DNA of 64,000 nucleotides from Seison nebaliae (taxonomy: Eukaryota > Rotifera > Pararotatoria > Seisonacea > Seisonidae). Where the stretch lies: the NCBI GenBank assembly GCA_023231475.1, contig JALJEE010002162.1, positions 55,025-119,024 on the forward strand, in the 5' to 3' direction. The notes below the pieces were generated by a model. That model had not been told where the DNA came from. It was given only the letters and a program-made list of their open reading frames with translations, and did not search any database. How positions within the stretch are numbered: position 1 is the stretch's first letter; each line of letters begins with the position of its first letter. The translations under genes were made by a program, and so were the position numbers. Below, in pieces: positions 26,301-39,900 of this stretch.

Positions 26301-29300
26301 ATAATACCGATGAACAAATTAGCTGAACGTTTCTTGGATAAAACTCAGAAATCAGAAATCCGATATCAATTAACGAAATTAATGGATAGAGGATTGTTTT
26401 TGATGAAATTGGATAATTATCAATGTAAAATTAGTGAGAAAGTATCGGGTAATTTGAGTGAAACATTCCCTAGACATATTCATGAAATCGTCTCATATCG
26501 AGGTAATAAGGTGATTGTGAAATGGTTGGATATTGATGGGAATTTCGATTCAAACTTACAATATAAAAATAATAATGTGGATGTTTCGGAAGAATTGAGA
26601 GAAAGTAATTTTAAATTCGACTTAAATGAATTTCCACGTCGAACACTCGATTATCGATTGAACACGAAATTTGTGAGGAAATTTAATAATCATCAACAAT
26701 TCGGTATGGAATATTTCTATAATAAGAGTATTGAATTACTCGTCACAAAATTATGGGTGATATCTACATTGTCTAGTCTTCGAATTCACTTTGACATGCG
26801 AGATCTTAATGAAAGAAAGATTAAAATGTGTTTTTTTCATTTGAGTAAAGATGGTGAAAATGAATTTGATGCTTATAAACCATTCTATAAGGCACAACCG
26901 TCGTCACCGGTAACGTTTGAAAAATTGATAATAAATACGAGTTATAAGTTGGAGATTCTGTTTGTGAAAGAACAACATTCATCTTCCATTGACGACCATG
27001 AGACGAATTTAAAAAGACATCCCAGGAAATATTTGAGGCAATTAGGAAAAGATTATAATGTTATTAAATATGAATCTGATCCACCTGTTTGGATGACGGC
27101 GCAACCGGCAAATCCAAATATTTTCTCTTACAACTACGTGAGAGAGAGGAATGTGTTCTCATTCAAATTCTATGGACATAATTCCAATGACGTCGGTATA
27201 ATAAATGTGATATATCGACTATATTGGAAATACGATTATGAAGATGAAGGAATTGAACATTACGTTGACAATTATTCAAATAGGAACGACGGAATTTATT
27301 CGTTTGAGATCGGATGTATCGATATCCGATATCCTGTTTGGATTCATATTCGTTCTACCATCGAATTAGCAGAAAAATCTTTAGAATTAACTTCAGATAA
27401 AGGAAAATTTTTGTTGTGGAAGAAAATGTTGCCAAAGATCAACGGCCATGAAAGAATCCAATTAAGCCGAATAACTCCACAGCATCTCACATTCACTTGG
27501 CTTCTTCCATCTTTATACATCGGAGATATCGTTTATAAAATTGTTAAAATGGAATTTGTTTATAACCATAATAAAATTCAAATCGAAGATATAAATGACA
27601 ACGAAATTAAAGTGGAACGAAACGAAACGGTTCACATCGTTCTCAATATCTATGTCCAACCATCAGTATCAGCAAAGGATGAACCGATCATTGATGATTC
27701 TGAAATTATTTCTTGGAATTTCGATGCAGTTATTCCGAAAAGTTAAATGGAATTTCTTCATCTTTCCATTTTTTTCTTTTTAAAATTCTTTATCAATAAC
27801 CAATTATGTCCTTCCTAATCTACTTTATTCAACGCTAAATAATTTCTTTTAATTTGCTAATATCTTTAACGATTTCTCCTTTTTAAATCAGGTAATGAAT
27901 TGGATAGATTATCGATGAATTTGAACGATGACGAATGGTCGTTAGAACAAACGCGAAAAGGGACTAAACATAAAGTTTATGTTGTGAAAAGAAACGGTTT
28001 GGAAGAAGTGACAGCAGGTAAAGGTGAAAAAGTTCATTTGGATGATATCCTTCAGATAAATTATAGAAATTCGTTGGCTTATCATGTTTTCCTAATAAAG
28101 TTCTATTGCCAAATCAACGAAATAAGTTAGAAATTGATATGTTCTACAAACAGACTAATATTTTGTTAGTTCAAGTTATTGGATGCTATTGGACAAATTA
28201 TTTTGAAAAAATTCAATTGAGAGCGAAACATATGAATAAAAGGAAAATAAAGTTCTTCTGGAATTATCCTCAATTATCAAGAGAATTCAATCAGTTCATT
28301 TTGACTTCATCCAATGTCAATCGTGAAATTGAGAAGAATCGAACGAATTTCAAGCAGGAACGAAATGATTTTTTGGATGACAATTCCACTTTTAACAGTA
28401 CGCATATTTCCGTTCTTCCAGATAGTTTTACTCGACATGAAGACGGTGAACAGAATCGGTATTATTTAAGTAATTTTATAATGAATCGAACGATAGAAAG
28501 TGATTCGAAACATTTGAAAATGAAACTTCTTTCACCCAACGAAGTTCTGTTGTCATGGAAAGCAGATAAATATCGAAATATTCGATGGATTTGTGATGGT
28601 TTTGTTCAGTTTATAGAGATCTCCAATGATAATATTGACAATTGTCTAATGGGAATAAAACCAAATACTTTCATTGAAGTGAAGTTGGACGAAGAAAATA
28701 TCATTCAATATCAATACAATTTACCAAAATTGAAATTGTTCGGAATTGCGAGTGGAAAGGATAGTGTCGAATTACAATGGGAACATATGTCAAAAGATTT
28801 AATGTTGGAGAAATTCCTCTACGACCAGAAGACAAACAAATTAATTAAAGTGGGAAATGATATTTTTGTGAAAGAGAATCGACATGAAGTGAAAGAGTTA
28901 ACTCCGAATATTTGGGGTTTCCGGTTGATCAATAAGGAAACTGGTGATAAATCACGGAAACTAAAGATAAATTTAAAAATTTTTAATTTGAAATTTGGAA
29001 TTAACGAAAATAATCAAATTGCACAATACACTTCCATCTCGAGTGAAATGCATAAGAATTTAGTGTCCGCTCAATTAATTGGAAAAAAGAAAGGTCGAGA
29101 AAAGGTGTTGGTGGAACGGGTGAATCTTCGAAGAATGTCTCCATTTTATCAGATCGAAAAAATTGATGATCTGGTGACGTATTTGGTACGAATAAGATTC
29201 CTTGACATAAAGCATATAGTCGAATATGAAGTGGAGAAGTACAAAGATGTGTTGGAAGTATATGCCGATTTCGACTGGAAACTATTCGATAAATTGAGAA

Positions 29301-30604
29301 AACTAATTGTCTATTCCATCAAATTATCTCAATCGATTGGTAAGTATACGTTAATGGGACCTGACAAATTATCTGATATCATCGAGAAGAATGAATTATT
29401 GAAGAAGAATTCTTATCGTGAATATTATGAGAAGAAGAAAAAGATTAATGTGAAACTAACAATGAAATATGCGGAAAGTTCTCAATGGACATTTATAAAA
29501 ATTCGAAATCAAATTTTCAATAATCCCGCACCATCGTTTTGTGAAGAAGAATGTATAGAATTGCCATTAAATGAAGGAGTAAAAGATGATAAGAATTGTT
29601 TAATCGCTGTCAACGAAGAAACGGATGTACCTGACCGCTTAGAAGTTGGTGTAACTGTAAGAAAAGCTGGAAATCGACAGGCACATCGAACTTTGAAGTT
29701 TGAAGATAAACCTTTTCCATTCTGCATCTTACATAATGACAAGACGAGTCTCTGCAAACATGTCGTTCATGATCATTTATATATTATCAATAAATTATGT
29801 TATGAAGATAAAACGGAACTGGTCGACTATGGGAAATGTTTTGAGAAACAATTCGCCAATATCAAAAACGGAGATATTTTATTTGTTTATTCGAAAATGT
29901 TAATTTTATCATATCCTGTTTATGCTTAATAATAATATCTTAAGATGTTCAGCATCACGTATGATTGAAGAATTTGTTGACAAATTAAATAAATTTCCAG
30001 TACGTAAATTCGAATGGGAATTATATAAAAATATCAGATTAAGTTTCTTTCATTTTATGAAAAATGTGTAACAAAAGTTTCAGTTTCTAATCAGCAAGCA
30101 AAACGATCAAATGCTCAAAATGAACAAGATAAGAATACGGATAATAAAGAAGAACGTTAATTTTTTTTAAACACATCTATAACGAAATTTGAATATTTCT
30201 TTCAGAGAATATTGAAGAGATGTTTAAAGTTCCAATGTTTCAAGAATTCATAACGCAATTGCCAGCTTTCGTATTCATTAATAATGTAGGTTATTATTCT
30301 TAAATGACAATTAAAAATCAGTGTTCATTAGATGAGAATGTCAATTTAACAATTCGTTATTTATATGCAATGGAACAAAAAGAATTGGAGAATATGTTGA
30401 ATGAAGGTTCGATGAAAAGTAAAATTTCCCATTTGAACTTAAGACAAAGCTTCGATGGTTCGTCTTTCATCTTTTATACACCAAATAAAAACTACATATT
30501 TTTTAGATTTAAATTCTCAATATCGTAATGTAATGGGACAGTTGAAATCGAGTTACAAGTGGAATAATGAATTAGTGAAATATTTCCAAATGTATACAAC
30601 ATAG
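23303..30604 (+). CDS. orphan 15-exon gene, about 2,162 residues, fibronectin-III-like segments
   Basis: Exons chained by phase: 23303-23734, 23800-24305, 24355-24493, 24537-24770, 24820-24865, 24922-25195, 25242-25467, 25521-27741, 27892-28085, 28127-29898, 29945-30003, 30084-30155, 30206-30285, 30322-30457 and 30507-30604. They sum to 6,489 bases. Introns are 36-150 bases and mostly 41-65. The start MGNSPSG fits an N-myristoylation consensus; no signal peptide or membrane segment is visible. At least five segments have the pattern hydrophobic-x-W followed 10-20 residues later by Y or F in a second strand (for example AEIDWERI...GYLIIWN, LTFTWLLP, EVLLSWKA, VELQWEHM). This resembles the B and C strands of fibronectin type III domains. 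That is a by-eye inference and no family is recognised. The end of exon 7 could instead be 25482, and exon 12 could start at 30078. AATAAA lies at 30606, directly after the stop. Confidence 0.65.
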
Positions 30605-31647
30605 AAATAAAATACAATTGAATCTTAACATAATCATATTATTTTCCATTTTTAATAAACTAATTTTAATCGAATGATAACAAATCAAAGAATACATATA
30701 AGTTATATGGTAATCTTCTTCTTATCAACTTCTTAGCAACTCGGTATGGTTAACCAAGCAACACTACAAATAATTAGTCAACAAAATTTGTCGTTTATTA
30801 CACGAGTTTTGTTCGAGTCCTAACCATCACTGATATTTCGTATCAGATTACTCTCAAGATTGTCAGCTAAAACTTTTTTATTTTCAATTGCTCTTTGCTC
30901 CTCTTTCTTTCATAATTTCTTAAATTATTTGGGAAATGCGCATAACAGATATTATTATGATGCATATACTTTCTTAACTTTTAAATTGGAGTTTTGCTAC
31001 AAGTTTTATTCATTGGTCATTCGTTGAATGGAGGACGAATTTATAGTGATGTCTATTTGAAGTAAGTATCTCGGATTGGTAAATTGAGTGTTTTCTTCTT
31101 ATAGCAACATATGATTATTAGGGTAATAATAGTCAGTAGAGTCAGAAAATTTCATCATAGAATTATGCTTCAGAGCTAATGAGAATATCTTATAGTACAT
31201 CAATTTTATAAAAATGATAAGCTTATAATGTTACCTTAACATTGAGGTAAACGGAAGGTATCCCCGAAGTTTCTCTCTTCATTATTAGATTAGGCATTTA
31301 AAAGAAATCGAGGATAGCTTCCTTTTTTCATATTTTTTAGAAAAAAGAAACATCGGGGATAACTTCCTACAATCAACATTGAACGGAATAAGAAGAAAAA
31401 TAAGTTCTATTTTATAGATTGAGCTAAGCCTATTATTGATGTGAGTAACTGAAACTGGTGAATAATTTTGAAAGAGAAACATGAAATGTTTAGAAGAGAA
31501 GTTTTGAATTTTCCTCTCGAAAAATCTTTTCAAAGTTAAATCATTTTCATGTTATTTGAAAAATATTTGCTGATAGTCTCAGTACGTTTTATTTGTGGAA
31601 ATTTTTTTCATTCTCCCTTTTCACAAAGTTTGTTTCGTTGAAATTGA
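30605..31647. other. intergenic region before CHAF1A
   Basis: About one kilobase without a supported exon. A second AATAAA for the upstream gene lies at 30654. Two short near-copies (ATCGAGGATAGCTTCC at about 31307 and ATCGGGGATAACTTCC at about 31351) are present. The CHAF1A promoter should be here, but no core element stands out. Confidence 0.4.
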
Positions 31648-34600
31648 ATGGAGGTTGACACTGAAGATGATGGATTGGCATCGACCACCAATGACGTTAC
31701 TTTGGACGATGGGACGAAATATGAAGAGATTAATAAGGAGAATTTCCAATCGAAATTGAAAATGTTGGAGGAGATGAATCATCAGCAACAGATGTTGATA
31801 AATGATTTGAAGAATTTTGTTGAGCGAAATCATCCTGAAGATAAAAATATTTTCCGTAAATCATCTACGAAAAGACGAACGGATGAAGAGAAGAAGATAC
31901 GTCGAGAGAAAATGGAAGTAGAGAAGAAATTGAGAGATGAGCAGAAAGAAAAGGAGAAGAGATTGAGAGAGGAGCAAAGGGAGAAGGAGAAGAAGTTGAA
32001 AGAAGAAAAGTTAAAAGAAGAAAGACGATTGAAAGAAGAAAAGTTAAAAGAAGAAAAACGTTTAAAAGAAGAAAAGTTGAAAGAAGAAAAAAGATTGCGA
32101 GAGGAGCAAAAGGAAAAGGAGAAGAGATTAAAAGAAGAACAAAAGGAGAAAGATAGAAAAGCTCGAGAGGAATTAAAGGAGAAGGAACGACGAGAGAAAG
32201 GTCAGACACCAACGAAAGGAATTGATGGAATGAAAGAATTCATGACAGGATTTTTAGATCGTGCCAAACTGGAGAATGTTCCATTGATTTCTCCTTTTAA
32301 ATTGAAGAGTCTAGCCAGTCAAATGGATCCGAGTAAGCAAATAAAGACGAAGAAGAATTCGAAAGAAGAAGCCAAACGTCCACCAATCCATCAAATACTT
32401 TGTGTGACGAATATGGAATTCGAAGATATTTTCAAAAAGATTAATCGATTGAAAAATAATGACGATATAGAAATGATTGATAAAATGTTGTATGAAGATG
32501 AGTTAAGAGGAAGAGAGACAATGAAAATGAGAGAAGTCGTTAAGGAATTGAAGAGAAATGAATCATTGTATCGACCAGACATTCTCAATCAGAAAGTTCA
32601 GAGGCAATTGATAAGTGAATGTCGATTGAAGAAAGGATTGGGACATCAAATGAAATTGATTCGTTGTAAATATATTCAATTTCGAAAAAATGAAACTATT
32701 CGACCACCTTATCATGGAATGAAAAAAACTTTCCGATCGAGAAATGTTAATGCAAAACGACCGTTAAAACGATTACCACAAATCAATTACGAATTAGATT
32801 CTGATGTTGAATGGGAGAAGCAGAAGAAATTGAGAAAAGAAGAAGAGATGAGTGGAGACGACACAGATGATGAAGTCGATCCGAAAGATCAATTTGAGAA
32901 AGATAAATTTTTCGTTCCTCATGGTCATTTGTCAGATACGGAATTGGAAGATCAAGGTATCATCGTGGAGAAAATGAGAACAATCGAAGATTTGGAGACG
33001 TTCAATTTTGTGGATGATCAAGTTGGTTCGACGAAAATGAATCGTCGATTGAGAGCGCCACTTGTGCTGAGAACTTTCAATGAATTCGCAATACCTGAAG
33101 GAGAACGACCATTTGCCACTAAACGACAAACGGTTTATAAAGTCACGGAAATCATCAATTTCATTCATGCGATATTGCATCAAATGTATTTGATTTATTA
33201 TGATCAGAAAAAGAGAAAGGATCTTCGTCAATATAAAAAACGTTCGACGGTCGTCGCAAAAATGTTTCAACAATTTAATAATAAATATCATAAAGTTCTT
33301 TTGAATTTGAAACATATTCTTATGACGAAGGCTGATAAACTAAAGTTCCCAGCAATTGTTAACTTCTTAACAACGTCTATCAATCTCTTTCAATATCCGT
33401 TAACACCAGACGCTTATGCTCAACGTACTTTATGTCGATTATTTCTTGAGGAATATAGTCCAAATATCTATTTGAGAAGATCAAAGAAAATTCCTCGACC
33501 GATTTCATTGAAACAAATCGAAAACGGAATTGAGAGTGATGACGATATCATTTTATCGGACGACGATATTAAAGAGCATAAAAGAAAAGAAGAAAAGAAA
33601 TTTAGTGAAGTTCTAATGAAGAAGAAAGATCGACATCATTTAGATGATTTATATGATCGTGCTTGGTCGGTGAATGCGTTGGAAAACAATAAAAGTTACT
33701 ATGAGAATTTAAAGAGATTTAGTCTCAATGATTACCACAATCGTATCGTTGAGTCATATAAAAAATATGGAGACATCAATTATCTCTATTTAGCTCATTC
33801 GGTTTCTCTTTTTATCATATTTGAATTCTTTAATAATTTCTTCATTTTTCCAGATTATTCCGTTAAGACATGGTGTTATTCGAGAAAAGAAGAGGAAGAA
33901 GCGAGGTCCAAATAAAAAGACTTTGGATACTCCCAAAGTAAAGGAGAAGAAATCAAAGAATAAATCGAAAAGTGTTGATAAATCAGGAAATAAGACGAAA
34001 ACTGTCGAGAAACCTTCGAATACTCAACCACCGGTAAAAAGACAGAATACACTCGAATCTTTTCTACTTAAATCAACAGATAAAAGAAAAGATTCTAAAG
34101 AAAAGAAACTGAAAGATAATGGAAAAAGTGTAAATTCGGAGAAGAGGAAGATCGTTCCAGAGATTCAAATGGAAATTTCGGAAAAGACAAAAGAAATTTC
34201 GGAAAAGGAAAAAGATATTCCAAAGAAGAAAGAAGAAATTCCAGAAAAAAAAGAAGAAATTCCAAAGAAGAAAAAAGAAATTGCAGAAAAAAAAGAAGAA
34301 ATTCCAAAGAAGAAAGAAATTCCAGAAAAAAAAGAAGAAATTCCAAAGAAGAAAAAAGAAATTCCAGAAAAAAAACAAGAAATTTCAAAAAAGAATAACA
34401 GTAAAATTTCAAAAAAGAAAAAGAAAATATGGGAAAATGAGAAGAAAAAGAAGAAAAATATCAGTATCGGAAATAAAGGACATTCACAAACCAAAAGGAC
34501 GGAAGAGAATGACGTGACGATAGAAGGGGTAAAATTTAACGAAATTAAAGAGATTGATTTGAGTGTTAACGACGATTTATCTGAGATAGTTGAAATAAAT

Positions 34601-35093
34601 GCTCGAAGAAAGACTTTTGGCGATTCGAAGAAAAAACCAAATAGTCCAATTGTTGTTGAGAGGAAATCTATTCCAATAAAATCGGAAAAGAAAATAGAAA
34701 AAATGTCAATGGATGAACAAAAGAAACATGATCAACCAGAACCTGAATTGATTGTTCTTGATGAATCATCCGAAGAATCATCAGATGATTTGGATATGTA
34801 TACTGAACCAGTGAAAAAATATAGAAGGCCTCTTCGCAAATCAGCCAAAGAATTTATGGATCATTTAAAGTCAGGAACTTTATCATTTGATGGCGGTTAA
34901 GATTTTTATAAATTTTTTAATTTTTAAGTTTTACTTTTCAAATTTTTCAGTTGACGAAGAAAATGTGGAGGAAGATGCTGAATCGTTCGTTGTAGAGGAA
35001 GAGGAGGAAGAAGAAGAAGAAGAAACTTATTCTTGGGATGGCGAAGATAGTCATCCTAGGGAAACGTCATCAGATGATGATATTGTATTTTAA
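31648..35093 (+). CDS. CHAF1A: chromatin assembly factor 1 subunit A (p150), 1,112 residues, 3 exons
   Basis: The large subunit of CAF-1, which deposits H3-H4 on newly replicated DNA together with PCNA. Exons 31648-33801, 33854-34895 and 34951-35093 join in phase (introns 52 and 55 bases). Residues about 76-190 are the K/E/R-rich KER helix with repeated LKEEKLKEE units. At about 345-365 lies a match to the conserved segment KYIQF...ETIRPPYHG (vertebrate KLLQFHENHRPAYWG). At about 383-430 is the acidic region YELDSDVEWE...DKFFVPHGHLSD, which is diagnostic of the family (histone-binding ED region). A PIP-like box, QNTLESFL, is at about residue 782. Residues about 820-900 are tandem KEIPKKK heptads, unusual for the family. 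The C-terminus is acidic. The gene is convergent with the KDM5-like gene, with 212 bases between stops. AATAAA motifs at about 35229 and 35243 probably end the transcript. Confidence 0.9.
34165..34400 (+). repeat. 21-base tandem repeats coding K/E-I-P heptads in CHAF1A
   Basis: About ten imperfect units of 18-21 bases, each coding a variant of EIPKKKE or EIPEKKE, sit in frame within exon 2 of CHAF1A. Unit spacing is mostly seven codons with one six-codon unit. The strand-opposite open frames here are shadows of the repeat. Confidence 0.9.
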
Positions 35094-35305
35094 AATGTAA
35101 ATCAACAACGAAATCAAATTCTAATGAGACTTTTTTTTTATGAATTCTTTGAAATTTTTCTTCAATTTCAATCAGTTTCTAATAACTTTTTCTTTATGAA
35201 TGAGTAAAAGAAAACTTTATAAATGAAAAATAAATCGATTTAAATAAAATATCGAACATAATAAGAATTTTTTTTTTTTAATTTTTCAATTGTCACTTGA
35301 ATGTT

Positions 35306-36898
35306 TCATTCGTCATTCGTCCTATCCTCTATTGTTTCCAATAAATTTTTGTCATTTCCATTCTTCACATTATCATTTAGAGTAGGAATCATTTTGGAAT
35401 CTAAACAAAAATCTAAATTGATCATTGTTGCATCTTCCTGAGAGAGTTGATGTTTAGGTGAGATTGAAACCGGTACCGATGGTCGTTTAACAAACATACA
35501 AGGCAATTTGGATTTAAACATGTGATCATCATCATCTGATTCATCATCATCATCTAATGCAGTATTTTCTTTCTTTTTCCCTTTACACATGTTTCTCGAT
35601 GAGGATTTTTCAAATGTGGATGACACTTCTGCTGTCGCTTCTTTTGATCGATTTAATAATGATAATTTCAATTCATCAACAACTTTCGGTAATGGTATTC
35701 GTTGAATGGGAATAATTATTGTCTCTTCAACAAAATTATTTTTCTCATTTACATCCGAATCGTTCACTGAGCTACTTCTCATTTTCTCATCAATATCGGT
35801 ATCGATATCATCTTTAATCCTTCCATCTTCATCCATATTATTCTCAGTAATACTTATACTCTTATTCGATGCACTACTCTTCTTCCTCGTTCTAGTGATT
35901 GGTGTTCGACCGCGAGACGATTTACCACGTCGTGAAGGACGTCGAGTTCTTCGCGGTTGGATAGATGTACCGACGGTTGACGAACTGGGATCGTTAACAG
36001 AAGTGGTGGTGGAATTATTCGTTAATTTAGTTCCAGTAGAACGTCGTTTACAGAGACGTTTCGGTTTGATTAATTTAGCTGATTTCTTCTGATCACAATC
36101 TTCTCGTTTCTTATTATTTTTACCAATTTTTTGTTTTATCATATCTTTCGTGACACCATCTCGAATACAAAGATGACAAATGAAGAAACTCTTTGCAACT
36201 TCTTCTCGAGAACGATTGATATTCGCACATGTCATATGGAACCATTTCTTACAATAATCACATAAAACCCAAGAGATGGTTTCCTCTATTAATTGAGAAT
36301 TAATTAAATATAAAAATTAATTGAAAATAAGAAAATTTTGAAAACCTTTGGGATGTAGACAATTCAATGAAGCACATGATTGTCCTTCTTCTTCCGTCTC
36401 CACATCACTTTGGAGATCACCATTGGAAGTGTCTGAGATGAAATCGAAATCGATCTTCTCAAATATATTATCATTTGGCAATTGTTTCTCTTCTGATTTA
36501 TCTATGAAAATTAATTCAAATTAAAAAAAAGAAAAGAAATTAAAATTAAAATATACCTTCACTTTTCATTTCACTCACATGTGGAGTGAGTGTATAATCG
36601 GAATTTTCCCCATCTTTCTCTGACGTGTTTAGAGGAATGACTCTCTCCGTTTTAGGACTGATTTGATCGAGTTGAGTTGATGATATTATTTGATTCGTTT
36701 CCACATTTGTCGTTGATTTCGATCGTCTTTTATTCGTTCCATTCGTCTTATGAGTAACGGAGAAGTTATTTGTAGTTTTCCCACTACGATTCACTGATTT
36801 AACTATGACATCTTTCTCTTTCACTTCCTGACCAATTAATTTTGATGGTGTCGTCTTTATTGGACAATTCAACAACTCTTTATCATCCAACAACTTAC

Positions 36899-36929
<31 letters not shown>

Positions 36930-39900
36930 GGCTGACGATGATGATAATGATGATGATGATATTTTATTATTTGTTGTTGTTGTTGTTAATGTTGGATTTG
37001 TTGGATTTGTTGTTATAGAAGTTGAAATTGAATTCTTTCCTATTGTTGACATAGTTTTCGATGTGGATGATAGAGTGGTGGAAATTGTTGTTTTCATTGT
37101 TGATGTTGGTGTGGTGGGAATGGTTGAATGAAATTCAGATTTAAAAGGAGTATTTGATACGGATCGACTACCAACATTTTTCTTCACTTTTTTCGAACGA
37201 CGTTGTTGTTGTTTATTCGCCATTTTCACTGAGAGTAGATTCCTTTCAATTTTACATCGTTCTTCGATCAATATAAATGGATTGGTAAGAAATTGATAAG
37301 AATGATTGAAGGGAAGAATTTTATTAAGAGTGGATCGATATGATACTTGAACATTTTCCTTCTTTGAATAATAATCGAATAAAACTCGTCGTCTCATATG
37401 AATCATTTGAAAGAGAGTTGTCTTCTCTTGCATATAAACTTCGATGAGATCACCATCCAATAACAATTTCTCTAACACATCAATCTCAATTAAGATAGCT
37501 ATTTCTGAATATAATTTCTTCTTTAATAAATCACTCATAACATTGGAAGATTTTAATTGTTCTAATGTTCGTTCGAGAACTATTTGACATTCATTCTTCA
37601 CTAATTCATCAGAATTATTTATCAATCCATCTAATACATCATGTACCGATTTCGTCCATGCTAATGCATTGGAGACATGAAGCATGAACATTTCACTTTC
37701 CACACAAAATACATTCGAATCCATTCGTAAATTATATGCTATCTTCACCAAATCATTCAACTCTTTTCTCGATGTCGATTTACATCGAACACAAAGATAT
37801 CGATCATAAATCTCATAACGATGATTATTATCGATAGAATTGAAATATTTCGTATGTATACAAAACGGTGCCATCCTCTTGAAATCCGAACGATTCTCAC
37901 TTCGAGCATATTTCAATTTGGAACAATCTAAATGAAACCATTCATAACAGATATCACAACGAATCATTGGACCATAAGCGATTGATTGACATGAACAAAA
38001 CTTTATGAAATTATGTTTCCTTTTCTTCCCACCATTACTCGTTCCATTCGAACTCATCAAATTAGTCGATATATCAGAATTTCTTAATTTCTCCAAATTC
38101 CTTTCTCGAATTTCCATCATATGTTTCTTATGTCCCACCAAATAATCTTTCATCGTTTCTACAAATTTCTGTCGATTGAAATTTTTCCAATTCGTTTCTT
38201 TCGACATGAAACATTTATCTTTCAATCGTCTCACCAATTTCCAACAATTCTCATTTGACGATTTCTCTTTTTTCGTTGGAGTGAAAATAGATGCGAAATA
38301 TTGTGGCCATACTCGAATAATTTGTCGTTTTTTCTTTTTCGTTCGTTTCCGAACGATATTTAATGTCGCCTTCTTCATTGATCGTCGTCGTTGAATTAAT
38401 AATTTCATTCGTTTCTTACATCGAATTCTTTTTCGATTTTTCTTTAATTTATGCGAATATCGATTGTAGAAATTCTTCTGGAGAAATGGAAACAACACTT
38501 CAATGAGACGTTGACTGGTATTCGAATGTTTTTTCTGAGAGATTTGATAGATGCGAAATATCTCTTTCAAATGTTTATTGAGTTGAAACGTTTCATGATT
38601 CAATGTTCGTCTCACCATCAAATCGATAGGTGAACGATTTGCATAAACTTGCAATTTCTCCAAACTTCTAAATGAAATTAATCGTTTCGATTCAACAATT
38701 TCTTTTGAAAATTTATTTACACGACGAATATTCTCCAATATGGGGAAGAATGATCCACCAAATTGCCAATTAATTGGAAGACATTTCAAATCAGTTTTCT
38801 GAACGACAGGACATTCGAATTCTTGAATGTTGAGAAATTCAACAATCCATTCGATTGATTGAGAGAAGCGATAATCGATCGTGAAATTTCTTTGAACACT
38901 TTCGAATAATTGACATTTCTCATAAACGAATTGGAGGAGACGAAGAGCAATTGTGGTAGATGGGAACGGTATAATTCCACCATATTGTTCAAACAGATAA
39001 TTCATCAATTGATAATGTTTTTCGATAGTTAATCGTGGTTTCTTTGATTGATTATTAGATCGACGTTTATCTTTTGATTTCCGATTATCTTCACATGATT
39101 CATACAGATAGAGACGGAAAGAATTACTCTGAATTAAATCGATAAAATTGACGAGTAATTGAGGAAATTGGAAAATGTCGGCATGATCCATTGTCTCATT
39201 CTTCAATTGATATTTCGTCAATAATCGTTTATATAATCGTTTCCTCTCCAATTGTCCTTTATAGAGACGTTTGGATATGATTTGTTCGTCCATTGAACTG
39301 ATTTGATTTGATTGAATCAAATGGAAATGATGAGGATTAGAAAGGAAATCAGATTGGAAAGAATATTGATGCTCCATTATACTACTACAAATTTTCATCC
39401 AACGATATGTCATGAAAAAGTGAAGGAAAAATGAATAATGATCAGGAAGGATATTGAATGATAATAGATGACTCATCAATTTCAAAATATTCTCATAATC
39501 TGATAAAGTGAGGTTGGAATGAGAAATTTTCTCTTTCAATTCCAATAAATCATCGTTACATTTCGAAATTTGTTCATGGAGACATCGTAAGAAATTCGCT
39601 TCGAATGTTTGAATATAATTGAATTTTTTCAATTTATGATATCGTTCATTAAATTGGAGGAAAGTCATTCGATTGGCATTCTCTTTAATGAAACTCATTC
39701 TCACAGGAATATCTTCAGATCGAGTATTTCTCTTATCAAATCGTTTCTTCTCGTTCGTCATCTCAGTGACACGAGTGATGGTAGTTGTTGAATTGGAGGA
39801 GGTACAAGTGGCGAGAAGTAGATTGTGTAAAATGTTTTGATTATCTGTCATTTCTTCATCTCTCATTTTTGGATTGATGAGGAATTCCTCATCTTTCCCA

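Noticed and set aside
34073-34494. Three long F/L-rich minus-strand frames
   Set aside because: They are antisense translations of the A/G-rich heptad repeat in CHAF1A, not a membrane protein.
35306-36235. Separate small gene downstream of the large KDM5-like frame
   Set aside because: A two-cysteine PHD half begins in the upstream exon and finishes here, and both introns keep phase, so it is the last exon of the same gene.
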